Shown: positions 23,020 through 33,422 of the stretch, piece by piece
How the letters are laid out: each line of letters starts with the position of its first letter
Numbering within the stretch: the first letter of the stretch is position 1
From: Rhynchospora pubera
Lineage: Eukaryota > Streptophyta > Magnoliopsida > Poales > Cyperaceae
Length of the DNA: 64,000 nucleotides
NCBI GenBank assembly: GCA_028095005.1
Contig: CM051460.1
Span: forward strand, 64,271,676 to 64,335,675
Direction of reading: 5' to 3'
Notes under the pieces: generated by a model
Told to the model about the DNA's origin: nothing
The model's database searches: none
The model's input: the letters and a program-made list of their open reading frames with translations, nothing else
Translations under genes and position numbers: made by a program

Positions 23020-23555
23020 TAGGGTTGTATACAAGCGGAGTTCGAGTGAGTTAGCCTCAACTCGAACTCTAACTCGTCACAACTCGAGTCAACTCGTGAC
23101 TCAACAGTAAAACAGTTCTGAACTATTCGAGCTAACTCGAACTCGACTCATTTTAACTCGAGCCAACTCATGATTCGGCAACAAACTCGTGAGAAAGTGT
23201 TGAGGTACTAGTCACGTTAGAATTTTGCTCGAAAATAAAAAAAAAGAAGAGCAATCATGACTCATGAGGGTGTAAGGAAGGGAAAAAGGTCTGGGAACTT
23301 AGAGACTAAAGTTAGTGAACGAGTTATTGAACTGCAAATCAATAAAATTGTTGAGCTGTATATTAATATGATAACATTTTATTTTTTACGGTGTGTATAT
23401 TCTGACTTGAGTTGTACCGAGTTAGTCGGGCCAACTCGAATTTGACTCGTAAAATTAACGAGTTGGCATAATTATAACTCGAGTTTCTAATTCGAGTTTT
23501 CATGAGTTTTTTTCGAGTAACTCGTCGGTTATGAGTTTTTTTTTGCTCACCCCTA
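23020..23555. mobile_element. hAT-type MITE rich in AACTCGA/TCGAGTT motifs
   Basis: The ends TAGGGTTG...CACCCCTA form short inverted repeats of hAT type. The 8-bp direct repeat GTCGAGAA flanks them (23012-23019 and 23556-23563), the hAT target length. The sub-terminal regions are packed with dozens of CTCGA / AACTCG / ACTCGA units on both sides. Clustered sub-terminal motifs like these are typical binding sites of hAT transposases. The short ORF inside has no transposase motif. Confidence 0.85.
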
Positions 23556-23859
23556 GTCGAGAATAGGAAGGGAAGGCCCTTAAATTAAATAGGAGCACAA
23601 TAAAGACGACGACTGACGACATGACCGTGACCCGTCGACCCTCTTCTCTTCGTTTCGTACCGCTGTCCCCATTTTCCCCATTTTTCTCTTCCTCCTCCTT
23701 CGATTCGCGCTGCCCTCCAACTCCAAGGCCACAATTTTCCTTTCTGTTCTCTTCTCCAAAAGCAAAAGCAAGCAACGGCTTCCAAGTTCAAAAGAAAAGA
23801 AAGCTGTCGAAACGAAACGAGCTCAAGCTACTCTCACTCAGGCACCTCTCTCGTCAACC

Positions 23860-26800
23860 ATGCGCCACCGCTTCCGGCCAATTGCCGTTGCAGACTGTAG
23901 AGTCTCCAATTTCATATTGGAATATAGAATTGGAGTGCATGGACTGAGCTCCTCTGGATATGTCGGAGAGCTTAAATTTGAACAACCATTGGATGAAGGT
24001 TTCCTTCTTGCAACTGCATTTCTGGTATGTAAATGCAATGATGCAGAAGGGATAGCTCTGCACAAGCTGGCGCGGCTGTATGGGGAACTGGGCCAGGCAG
24101 ACCAGGCTGCGGTTTACTACAACAAGGATCTGGATCCCATGTATGTTGAGGAGCGTCAGGGCCCCAACTATGTTGAGGCGTTGTTTTCCTTGCCAAATAT
24201 TAATTGCAAGTGTGTCAGGAGATATGAAGAGGCCGAACAATACGCCGCTCGCCTTGATATCATGTTTCCATTATTTCTAAAAAATTTGGTAAGCACATAA
24301 TTGGTCGTCAATTATGTCTTTTATAAAGTTGGTCTTTGATATCGTCAATAATACATTAGTATTAGTGATTTAAATGGATGAAGATAGCAAACATTAGTTT
24401 AATTGTATTCATGTTTTTCTTTTCCTTAAAAAATAGTAAGTTAACGGATTAGAAAAAGCAGTTTAATTTTTCCTTCCTAAAATTGTGGATGTTTCAACAA
24501 GACAAGTACATGTCACTGGAAGGTTGGCTGTAATTTTTCATGATTTTGGTCTTTCTTTTCCTGACAATTGAAAAACAACACTGTGCTATGAAGGTTTGCA
24601 ACTTTTATCAAGAACCCTTATTATAGTGCTGCTTTTAGGCAGACCTACCTATAGTGGTTCACAAAGTAATAAAATAATTATATTATTCCTTTTGTCCTCA
24701 ACAATAAACTAAGCAAGTGTATAATATATTTGTAGTATGTTTTTCTACATATAGAAATGTTCCCATATTCATCAAGTGTTTCAGCTAGAAGAAATTTTGT
24801 GAAACATCTGATATTCCAGCTACAATAGGTGCTTCTTTAGTTGTTAATAAGTTCAGGATTGTTTGTTCCAAATTGCAAAGGGACTTCAGGGACTGTAGGG
24901 ATTACTCATTATTGGATTGTTCCTTTTTTTTGTTGCAACTTTCATTTTCTAAAGCTATATTTCTATATTCACTGGGTTTGATATAAGGATTACTGTAGCT
25001 TGCTGTTAGTATAAATCTCCATTGCTTTATGGACACAACTATCAGCACTATGACTGCAAATGAGCTGAAGCTGACTCAAGTACAATAGGATATTGATTAA
25101 AATATGCGAGCCAAGCTAGCATATCTTGAGCAGCATGAGCAACAAGTTAGAAGTTCATCTTGTTATAGACTCATTAATTAATTTCAAGTTTACTTGGCTT
25201 AATTTACTGCAATTAATGCCAAACTGGGCTCTTTAACTTAATTTGGTTCATCTGCTGCCTACTAGATTGCCTTGTAGCTTGACTAATGCTATAGTTTTTT
25301 TTTTTTTTTTTGACATTGAAAGCCCGTAGGCATGAACACTTAATAGTAAATAAACTGTCTTACAACCCCAAATTGTTAGCCTAGTACATCATTTTCTACC
25401 AAAGTCCTAAGTAGAATATATTATAGTACCGAAACAACAGGCATAGATAAAGACCTGTACCAAAATCGCAACAGTATCTGGACCAAACAAGAGGGCTAAC
25501 AAAATAGTTTAATGACTAAACAAAAAACAAAACAGACACATCTAGAAACAAAAGCTATGTCACGCTCCAGGAAAAGCAATTTGGGGCTTTATGGTAATTC
25601 TGACTGAGGCATCCTTGCAACACATTTTCTTTTCTCGCTCGATTTGCCAATTCATGAGCCGCTTGTACCGCAATTCTCCTTGCACTTCTGAGTTTAATCT
25701 GATGCATACCATCAAGCTCATGTATACATGTTTGCAACACCTGTTCTACATGCCATGAAGTAATATCCTGCATAGATCTATTATTAACAGCATTCACAAT
25801 TTAACGTGTTGCAAGGATATATGAATATTTGAGTAAAAATTCCTTATAGACTTAGCATAATTTAACGCCATAAGCACAACATTTGACTCCGCCACCAAAG
25901 AGTCTTGAGCAAATCCCTTTTTTATGAAATAATTATAAAGCACCCCATTAGGATCATAAGCAACAACAACCATTCCCATTCTTTTTTGTACATCCCAAGA
26001 ACCATCAACCAGTATCAAGAACACTCCTTTCGGCAAGTCATATTTGTGAAAAGCAATAAGATCACCTCTCTTCATTAAAAAATTACCAGGGTCGGTGTAT
26101 ATAGTGTATTCAGCCCTCTTTAAAACAGCACTGACATCAAATTGCTCCCCCCTAAAAACAAAATTACATCTTTCTTTCCATATCTGCCACATAATGCTAA
26201 GAAAATTTTTTTGTTGCTCCACTTGAAACTTTTCCAGTGAGAACTTTAGCACTTGCAAAAAATCATCTGGCAGAAAGGAGCACCTCAGAATCAGCTTAGA
26301 AGCAAACCATACGGCTCTAGAGGACTGACAGAAAAACAGAAGGTGCTCTATAGATTCATCATGTAAGTTACATCTAGTACAAATAGCAGGGAATGCAGGG
26401 AAAATAGTGTTCATCTTTTTTCCTGTTGGTAAAGCATTATGCAGGGCTCTCCACAAAAAAGTATTCTTGGAGGTATCATTTTTAAATTCCAGATCGTTGA
26501 AAGTTGGAACACAATGGAACTTTATTTAATAGTTCAAGTGTTCAACAACACTAGTTGATAAAATTGGGCTGTAATAGATTATCTTTGGGAAGTCAGTCTC
26601 AGGTGAGCTTGTTAACCTCAAAATTATCTGTTCATTATTCATTGTATCATATTGTTCACTTTTAGCTTGAATTTTAATAGCTCACGTTGTGCCATATTTC
26701 AAGCTAAATACAGCTGAGGCATGAGCACTGCTCTAATTTCAGCAATGTCTGGTACTATTGGTAATTTAGATAATATCTTATTCCCACTTGTTCTGCCAAA

Positions 26801-27061
26801 ATCTGTGCTTCCTTTTATAATTTTTAGATCTTTTCTTGAGAGGCAGTGGCTCATTCTAAAATTATTACCTTTTATATCTTTCTGAGATTGTTTTGTGAAT
26901 CTACAAGCATGATGAAAAGGAATCAATAATGCTGTACTGAATTTGTTGTGGTGTGTCGTTTAAATTTGCAGGAGAAGGAGACAGTAAAGTCAATTATGTG
27001 AGGCATGAGAGCATCCCATTCTAATTTTGCATCAATGGATATTGACCACTTTGCCGCCTAA
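23860..27061 (+). pseudogene. CDC23/APC8 (anaphase-promoting complex subunit 8) C-terminal remnant
   Basis: Two pieces match the C-terminal TPR region of plant APC8. The first is in the ORF 23860-24300 (GIALHKLARLYGELGQADQA, then GPNYVEAL and RYEEAEQYAARL). The second is a final exon at 26972-27061 after a good TTTGCAG acceptor, ending in a short acidic tail (MDIDHFA). The final exon has an in-frame TGA at 26999-27001 where an Arg codon would be expected, and the first part lacks the upstream TPRs and is fused to unrelated N-terminal sequence. APC8 normally has about 580 aa and is a scaffold TPR subunit of the APC/C ubiquitin ligase. The intron between the pieces holds an antisense LINE fragment. 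Broken, probably non-functional; transcription cannot be excluded. Confidence 0.75.
25295..26460 (-). mobile_element. 5'-truncated LINE fragment (zf-RVT and RNase H)
   Basis: Minus strand. The poly(A) tail appears as a T-run at 25295-25311. Upstream of it are two overlapping frames, 26456-25794 (220 aa) and 25797-25555 (80 aa). They encode the zinc-binding reverse-transcriptase C-terminal region (CTRCNLHDESIEHLLFFC) and a non-LTR RNase H domain (LILVDGSW, then an AESNVVLMAL segment, then the second frame). The break at 25794-25797 is a frameshift. The reverse transcriptase core itself is missing. It lies antisense in the last intron of the APC8 remnant. Target duplications were not found. Confidence 0.8.
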
Positions 27062-28214
27062 AGCATAATTCCCTGCTGCGCGAGTGCGTGAGAGATGCAT
27101 AATTTCTAGTCTGACAGACAGAGAAAGAGAGAAAAAATGCTAAATTCAAGGACTTTCAAATTCAGAAGCTTGTAATACAGAGAACCTAAAAGCAAGTCTA
27201 CAAGAGCTCTTTGTACAAAGGAAAAATCAAATTTTATGTTGTACAAAAAAAAAAAAACTCCTGGCCCATAGAGTGCTCATATGGTGTAGGTCATTGCATT
27301 GAGCCTAGCCATCTGGCTCCAGTGATCTGATTCTGGCATCGGCCTCAGCTGTAAAAAGTAAAATTTCAGCAGTTGAAACTGAGAAACCAAGTGTACCAGC
27401 CTTCTTCCAGGTGGAAGAACTAGGGTTAGGGGGATGAACCATAAGCCAAAGAACTCGATCACCATTGGCAACTGTTTGGTGTAGAACTGAAGAACTTCTT
27501 TTGTTAGTTTTGAACTTTTCTTCTTCTGTATTGGGTTTCTTGATTGATGTACTGCTGGTGGGTATTTGTATAATTGTATGCTCTTATGAGGTTGCTTGCA
27601 TGTACATGCGACTTTCCTGCGTTTATGGTTATGTTGACTATACTTTGATCTGTGAAATAATGGATAATAAAAAAACCTGGACCTACCTATGTAATAATTA
27701 TGGACCGGGGAATGTTATTCCCTAATGCCAATCAGTATGGGACCCACTTTTGATCTAGATGTGACAAACAAGCTTCGTTATGAGGATGAGAAGCACCATT
27801 TTTTGCGTAACGGTGTTGGAACATTATTTGAGTTGTTGACTATTTCTATGCCATCTTCTCTAGTGCCAACTATATGTTTTAAATGTTAATAGAAATAATA
27901 GCGATTTCAAGGTGGACAGACACATTCTTAATTTACAAAAAAATATATTATTTAAAATATTTAAATTCAAATTGTAGTATATGTAGGTCGGGACTCGGGA
28001 GGTGCAGAAGCAAGAGAGAATAGGAGCAAACTATGTTAATATTCAGAAGTTGTGGTGATTAATATACCGAATGCATGCAATTGCAGGAGGAGAGAACAAT
28101 TGAAGGAAAGATGAATATAATACCGAATCGTTGGGTCGACTGTTCGGAGTCGTATTCTACGGTTGGATCTCAAAATCCATCGAAAAGAATAAAAAAAAAG
28201 AAAAACACAGGTAT
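27062..28214. other. Non-coding, between the APC8 remnant and the retrotransposon
   Basis: 3' flank of the APC8 remnant, then AT-rich DNA. The last 80 bp (about 28138-28219) are similar, inverted, to 50545-50656 (see that entry). No gene recognised. Confidence 0.45.
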
Positions 28215-29188
28215 ACGGCTGTTTGACCCTAAAATTTCGCGATTGGAGACACAGACCGATTTACAAGGAGTTTGATAAAGTCAAGAAAAATATCAAATGG
28301 ACCCCAAAAATCATGGAAAAATACCCAAAAATTCAGAAGATTATGAAGGAATTTATGGTGCTTTCAGAATGATGAAAGGAGCTACAGAACCTTCATTTTA
28401 TGCAAAGAAGACCATAATTTTGGTGAAATAAAATAAAATAGGAGGAGGGGTATTTTTGGAAATTTATTGATTCCACTGGATTCTACATATTTTTGTGAAT
28501 CTACACACCAAATTTCACATAAAAAATCAATTGGAAAAGACCCCAAATAATTTATTTGGTTTCAGCAACAAATAGAAATTGGTTTAGAAGGAGAAATGGA
28601 GACAGACAATGGTCAGAGAAATGGAGTGGAAATGGACCCGAATTTGAACTTCTCTCCTATAGAAAATTGCTTGGGAGCTCCTGTTCTTTTATAAACCGTG
28701 CACAAAGGATGGTTAGCCTTTAGTTGGTGCACGGTGAACCGAGTTCATGCGAAGCCAAGAGAAGAGAGAGGCGCTGCCTGTGTCTCATTAACCCTGACGA
28801 GTGGGTCCCAGGCGAAGAGTCTCCTTCCCCAACAGAAATGAAAGAGAGAAATCGAAGAAGGGAGAAAGAGAAACTGCCGTAACCACCTTCAACGGATTCT
28901 GTTTTGCACCTTTCTAGAAGCCCTGCAACGTAATACAACGAGGGCCGTCGGATGAGAATCGATTCATGATCCATGAAACCAAGGGACGTGATTGAAGAGG
29001 CTGCAACAAACCCCCTAACTGCCATGGTCAAAACTCCATACTCCTCTTCAGTTGACCGCTCCAAAACAAGCACAAACCGATGGCCTCTCTGCCCTTGGAT
29101 CAGGGGACGATCCGTGTGCTCGCTAATTGACGGCTGAGATGTGACGGAATCCGTGGCTTATTGAAGGAAGGATTAAACCACGAGGGCC

Positions 29189-29196
29189 TATAAATA
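29189..29196 (+). promoter_or_regulatory. TATA box of the 5' LTR
   Basis: TATAAATA followed by ordinary leader sequence. The same box is at 43355-43362 in the 3' LTR. It is the best core promoter candidate in the LTR, placing transcription start near 29220. Confidence 0.6.
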
Positions 29197-32100
29197 CTCT
29201 ATCAACAGGAGGAGTGAAGAGGATCGGGGGGTTCTCTTTTGGGCGGTTTTTTAGAAAGGAGAGAAACTTCTTGGAATCGGAGAAGAGCGCCTAGCTGCTC
29301 TTTGAAAAATCTAAGAAGAGAGTGCCACACACTGTACACACACTCACACTAGAAAAAGAGGCATTTTCTCAAACAGTTGATAGGTAGATTGAGAGGCAAG
29401 AGATTAGGTGAAATTGAAGCCGATAAAGCAATTGTGATTAGCAAGAAGGTGAAAGGTATGCACGAATTGACTACTTGTAACTGAAATTCGGAGTTTGAAA
29501 TGAGAATTGAGTGTTTTTGATGGAAGATTGGATTGAGCTTTTGCTTTATCACATGACCTGATTCTTAAAACGTGAAAATTACCTTTGCTAGTTTCTTCCT
29601 TTGTTTATGATTGTTCTCTTATTCAATTTGTACTAGACTCGTTCTTGCATTCTAGATTAACATTAATCTACTTTCCTTCAATTGGCATCGATTTCGAAAT
29701 CAGATCTGACGGCGCTTGGCGTCAGACGATCTTCATCAAGAATCATGTACGAAAGGTTTTTTTTTTTGAGAAATGAATTACTTATGAAAGGTTTTAGTAT
29801 AAAGCCAATTCTGATTCAAGAATGTGCATGGCATATGAAATGAATCAGGTTTGACTTTATTACTGTAGTACATAATAACATTGTCTTTACTTAAGCTCTG
29901 ACTGTGCACAGCACATGAAGAGAGTAGTTGGAAACAAAGTTTGATCAAAATTCTGCAATTTAGATTCAGCATGTCATAAATAGATGTAGATACTAAAACG
30001 CATTTGGAAGCTCGATGTTAGTATGTTCTTCTTTTAAACTGATTAATTGAATTGCCTTCTTGATTGACAAAGATGCAGATCCTCTTATGAGTAAGTTAAT
30101 GTAATCTCTTTCTTCTTTACATTGTTTCACAAGTTGGTTAGGTTCTTGATTGCGCGATGGCGCATGAAAGACACCTGATTAACACTCAAGTTGCCCCTTC
30201 CTTCAAAGGCGCACAGCGCCTGAGAAGCCAAATTCATGGTTACTAGACTTGTCTGGATCACCTCCATAGCTCAGCTTTGGCAGGCCCAGTCAAGGAATCA
30301 CTGCTGTAATGACACATTACAGACAGGATATGCTATGTTAATCATATAAACAAGCATATAGTTCATGGAGAAATATCTGACAAGTGGATTATGTTATTGT
30401 TGTCCTTCCTGTTACTTGATTGTGAAATTCAGAGAAATGTCAGGGCCCCTTTTGTAAACTGTTAGCTATTGTAGAAGTATAGCTCAGGAATAAGAATCTG
30501 GTTTCTCCCCTTTTGATTTAGTCCTTTGTTTAATAATGTTACTGCTACCGCTACTGCTACTGCTCATAGTCTCTGTGTAAGCCAAAATGAGATTCTGAAA
30601 TTAGTTTGCTATTGATCATTAATTCTTTGTATGCCTGGTATAATTCCTGAAAGGATCAGGGCCCATGACAAAAGAAAGCTACTGCTAGGGAATTTAGATT
30701 AAGTATGTATATCCCTGATGAAAGGTTGATACTTGGTTTTTCTTGCAAATGGTTCTTCTTGCAGTAAGGTAGGACCTGTGGGTTTATTTGCAAAAAAAAT
30801 AGATAATTGACTGTTGTGATTCTGAAATTGAAATTGAACTTTTGTTTCACCAAGTGTATTACTTGAATAATTAAGGTTACGGTATGGATGCTTACCTGAC
30901 TAATGTGTTCACTAAAGTGCGTTCCCGTTTGTAAATAAAGCTTGGTAATAATATAAGAAGGGATGTTTTAGCTTTGGGTAATAGAAGTGTGTCCCTTATT
31001 GATTAAAGCTTGAAGGTCAATATGCTTGTAAATAACATACGTTTGGTCAAACCCAGTCCATGGTAAAGAGTAAAATTTAAATTTGATTTCTTGATTTATG
31101 TTTAATTGAGCATGGTTGCACATATACACGGCATTAGCATGAGTAAGGAAATGATATGGGATCTGTGTAGTCATGGGAGGGAGTCAAGTTAAACCCATAT
31201 GTGTACCATAGGTATTGTTCTTATACCGTCGTACCAGCAAATGGCGCCACCACCAAATGAACCTGACGTACTCCAAACCAAGACCACCAATGTCTTCGTC
31301 TCAATCTCATGATGCTGTGAGACCTGCTACCTTACCTCGTAACGGACAGAAAGGATATCGGGTCCAGATCCACTATCAGTCGAAACCGATAACGAGAAAT
31401 GAGACCCGTCTCTTTTGGTTTTGTTTCAGCGCCGAGACCCTCTTGATAGTTTGTGGCGAAATAGCAGCAGAACCCACATACTTGACTCCTGCCAACGATG
31501 GGTGCGGGGAAAAATAAAAGAAGTTTCGGCCCGTCAGCTGCTAAAGGCCCAAGAGAACATGAACCAAAAGGAGACCTAGATTAGAAGCATAATGACATGG
31601 ACCAATAGGAAATTAGTAAACCGACGAAAACTTTTGAAAACTTATTAAAAATAGTAGGAAACTCCGGAAAATACAAACGACGTATCCATAAAATTCTAAA
31701 AAATCTAAATAAACCAGTTTCACTGATACTTTGATATGAAATTGTGTCAAAGTAGCGGCCTTTTGTATTTTGAAGTATTTTCGTTTAAAAATGAATTTTA
31801 TAAAATGAAATAAACCCTTTTACAAAATGCTAGGTATTTTCAAAACTAAGATTTCAAATATACTACTTTCAAAAGCTAAATATAATATATTCAAGTATAA
31901 AAAATATATTTTCAAAAGTCTGAAAGATTTCAAGTATCTAGTATACTCGATTATGGATATTTTCAAAAGACTAAATGATTTCGAAAATAATATTTTCCAA
32001 AGTCAAATATCTTCCAAGTTTATGTATTTTGAAATAGAAAAGCATTTTCAAAAGTCAAAATTGCAAAAGGCCAAAGTGAATAAAATCACCAATATTCCAA

Positions 32101-32261
32101 GAGAAATCTCAGAAATTAAAAGTCCAAACACGAAACCCAAATTCAAAGCCGAAACCTCTCCGTTTGAGGAAAAGTCCCTCACTAAGGTTGAGATCGACCT
32201 TAGATGACTCAGAAAACGAATTCTTACGGGCCCCTTCGTCCAAAGAATTCTATTTTTGTTC

Positions 32262-32880
32262 TCATAAGAAGACCGATGAAGATGGTCCCGAGAACCGACT
32301 CTTATTAAGAAGACCGATGAAGATGGTCCCTAGGGTCGTTAAAGAACCAACTCTTATTAAGAAGACCGATGAAGATGGTCCCTAGGGTTGTAAAAGAACC
32401 AACTTTCGTCGAGTAGCCATCAAAGAGGACCCGAAGGTTGTAAAACTCTTTCTTTCGCTCTCACAAGAAGACCGATGAAGATGGTCCCGAGAACCGACTC
32501 TTATTAAGAAGACCGATGAAGATGGTCCCTAGGGTCGTTAAAGAACCAACTCTTATTAAGAAGACCGATGAAGATGGTCCCTAGGGTTGTAAAAGAACCA
32601 ACTTTAGCTCAAAGGCGCCACATGCCCCTAAGGTTGTAAAACTCCTCTTTTGTTCTCACAAGAAGACCGACTAAGATGGTCCCGAGAACCGACTCTTATT
32701 AAGAAGACCGATGAAGATGGTCCCTAGGGTCGTTAAAGAACCAACTCTTATTAAGAAGACCGATTAAGATGGTCCCTAGGGTTGTAAAAGAACCAACTTT
32801 TGTCGTGGCCGCCCAAGAGGCCCCGAAGGTTGTAAAACTCCTTTTCACTCTCACAAGAAGGCCAGTCATAGCCCCGAGAG
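32262..32880 (+). repeat. Tandem array in the LTR (GAAGACCGATGAAGATGGTCC units)
   Basis: About nine units share AAGACCGATGAAGATGGTCC, interleaved with CCTAGGGT(C/T)GTTAAAGAACC and GAGAACCGACTCTTATTAAG. They are arranged in three higher-order blocks separated by spacers such as AAGGTTGTAAAACTC. The same array is at 46428-47046 in the 3' LTR. Confidence 0.9.
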
Positions 32881-33347
32881 TTCACCATGAATAACCTCAA
32901 GAGAAGCCTTCCCTTTCATCGATCAAAAACCTCTTCTAAACCAAAAATCCATTCCCTTCTTTTGGTCAAGTTAGAAATCTTTTGTCGATCCTTAATTGGG
33001 CCCCGTCCATTAAGTTTGGTACCATCAATTAAGTCCTCCTTAATAGCACTCCATAAGCCTCTTTTCTTAGCCCATTACGTCAATACCCTTCACGTCCCTT
33101 AATCAGAGGTTCTCGTAGGCAACTACGGGGTAATTAACAGTAGGGGCTTGCGCCTACTGGAAAGAAAGGACCCGCTAAATCAAGAAACTTCTTTAAGTAG
33201 CGACTCTGTATAAGGTTCTCTTGTTTCAAGAGATATCCGCCATGGAGATCGAAACCTTAAGGAAGGTGAATCTAAGGCTATGTTCCCGTTGTTCTTCGAG
33301 AAATTCCTTCGAGGAGAATAATGACGAAAAAGCCGCGACAGATTCTC

Positions 33348-33364
33348 TGGCACGCCCGGTGGGA
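33348..33364 (+). promoter_or_regulatory. Primer-binding site
   Basis: TGGCACGCCCGGTGGGA starts 7 nt after the LTR end and begins TGG, the complement of a tRNA CCA 3' end. The exact primer tRNA was not determined. Confidence 0.8.
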
Positions 33365-33422
33365 CCTCTTTCTCCTCTCATCTTTGGGGCTTAAAGAGTG
33401 ACGTAGGGGCCAAGGAAATTTA

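Larger units (their letters stand above)
28220..33340 (+). repeat. 5' long terminal repeat, 5,121 bp
   Basis: TG...CA ended and co-linear with 42386-47506 at a constant offset of 14,166. Substitutions noticed at 28430, 28663, 29374, 29950, 32148, 32956, 33001, 33059 and 33072. It contains a TATA box at 29189, which implies a U3 of about 1 kb and an unusually long R-U5 of about 4.1 kb. A tandem repeat block lies at 32262-32880. ORFs inside it have no protein features. Confidence 0.96.

Noticed and set aside
32262..32880. CRISPR-like repeat array
   Set aside because: Repeats are contiguous LTR minisatellite units in plant DNA, without unique spacers or cas genes.
28720..33102. Several ORFs of 60-126 aa in the 5' LTR, repeated in the 3' LTR
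   Set aside because: Identical in both LTRs only because the LTRs are duplicates; no protein features or codon bias.
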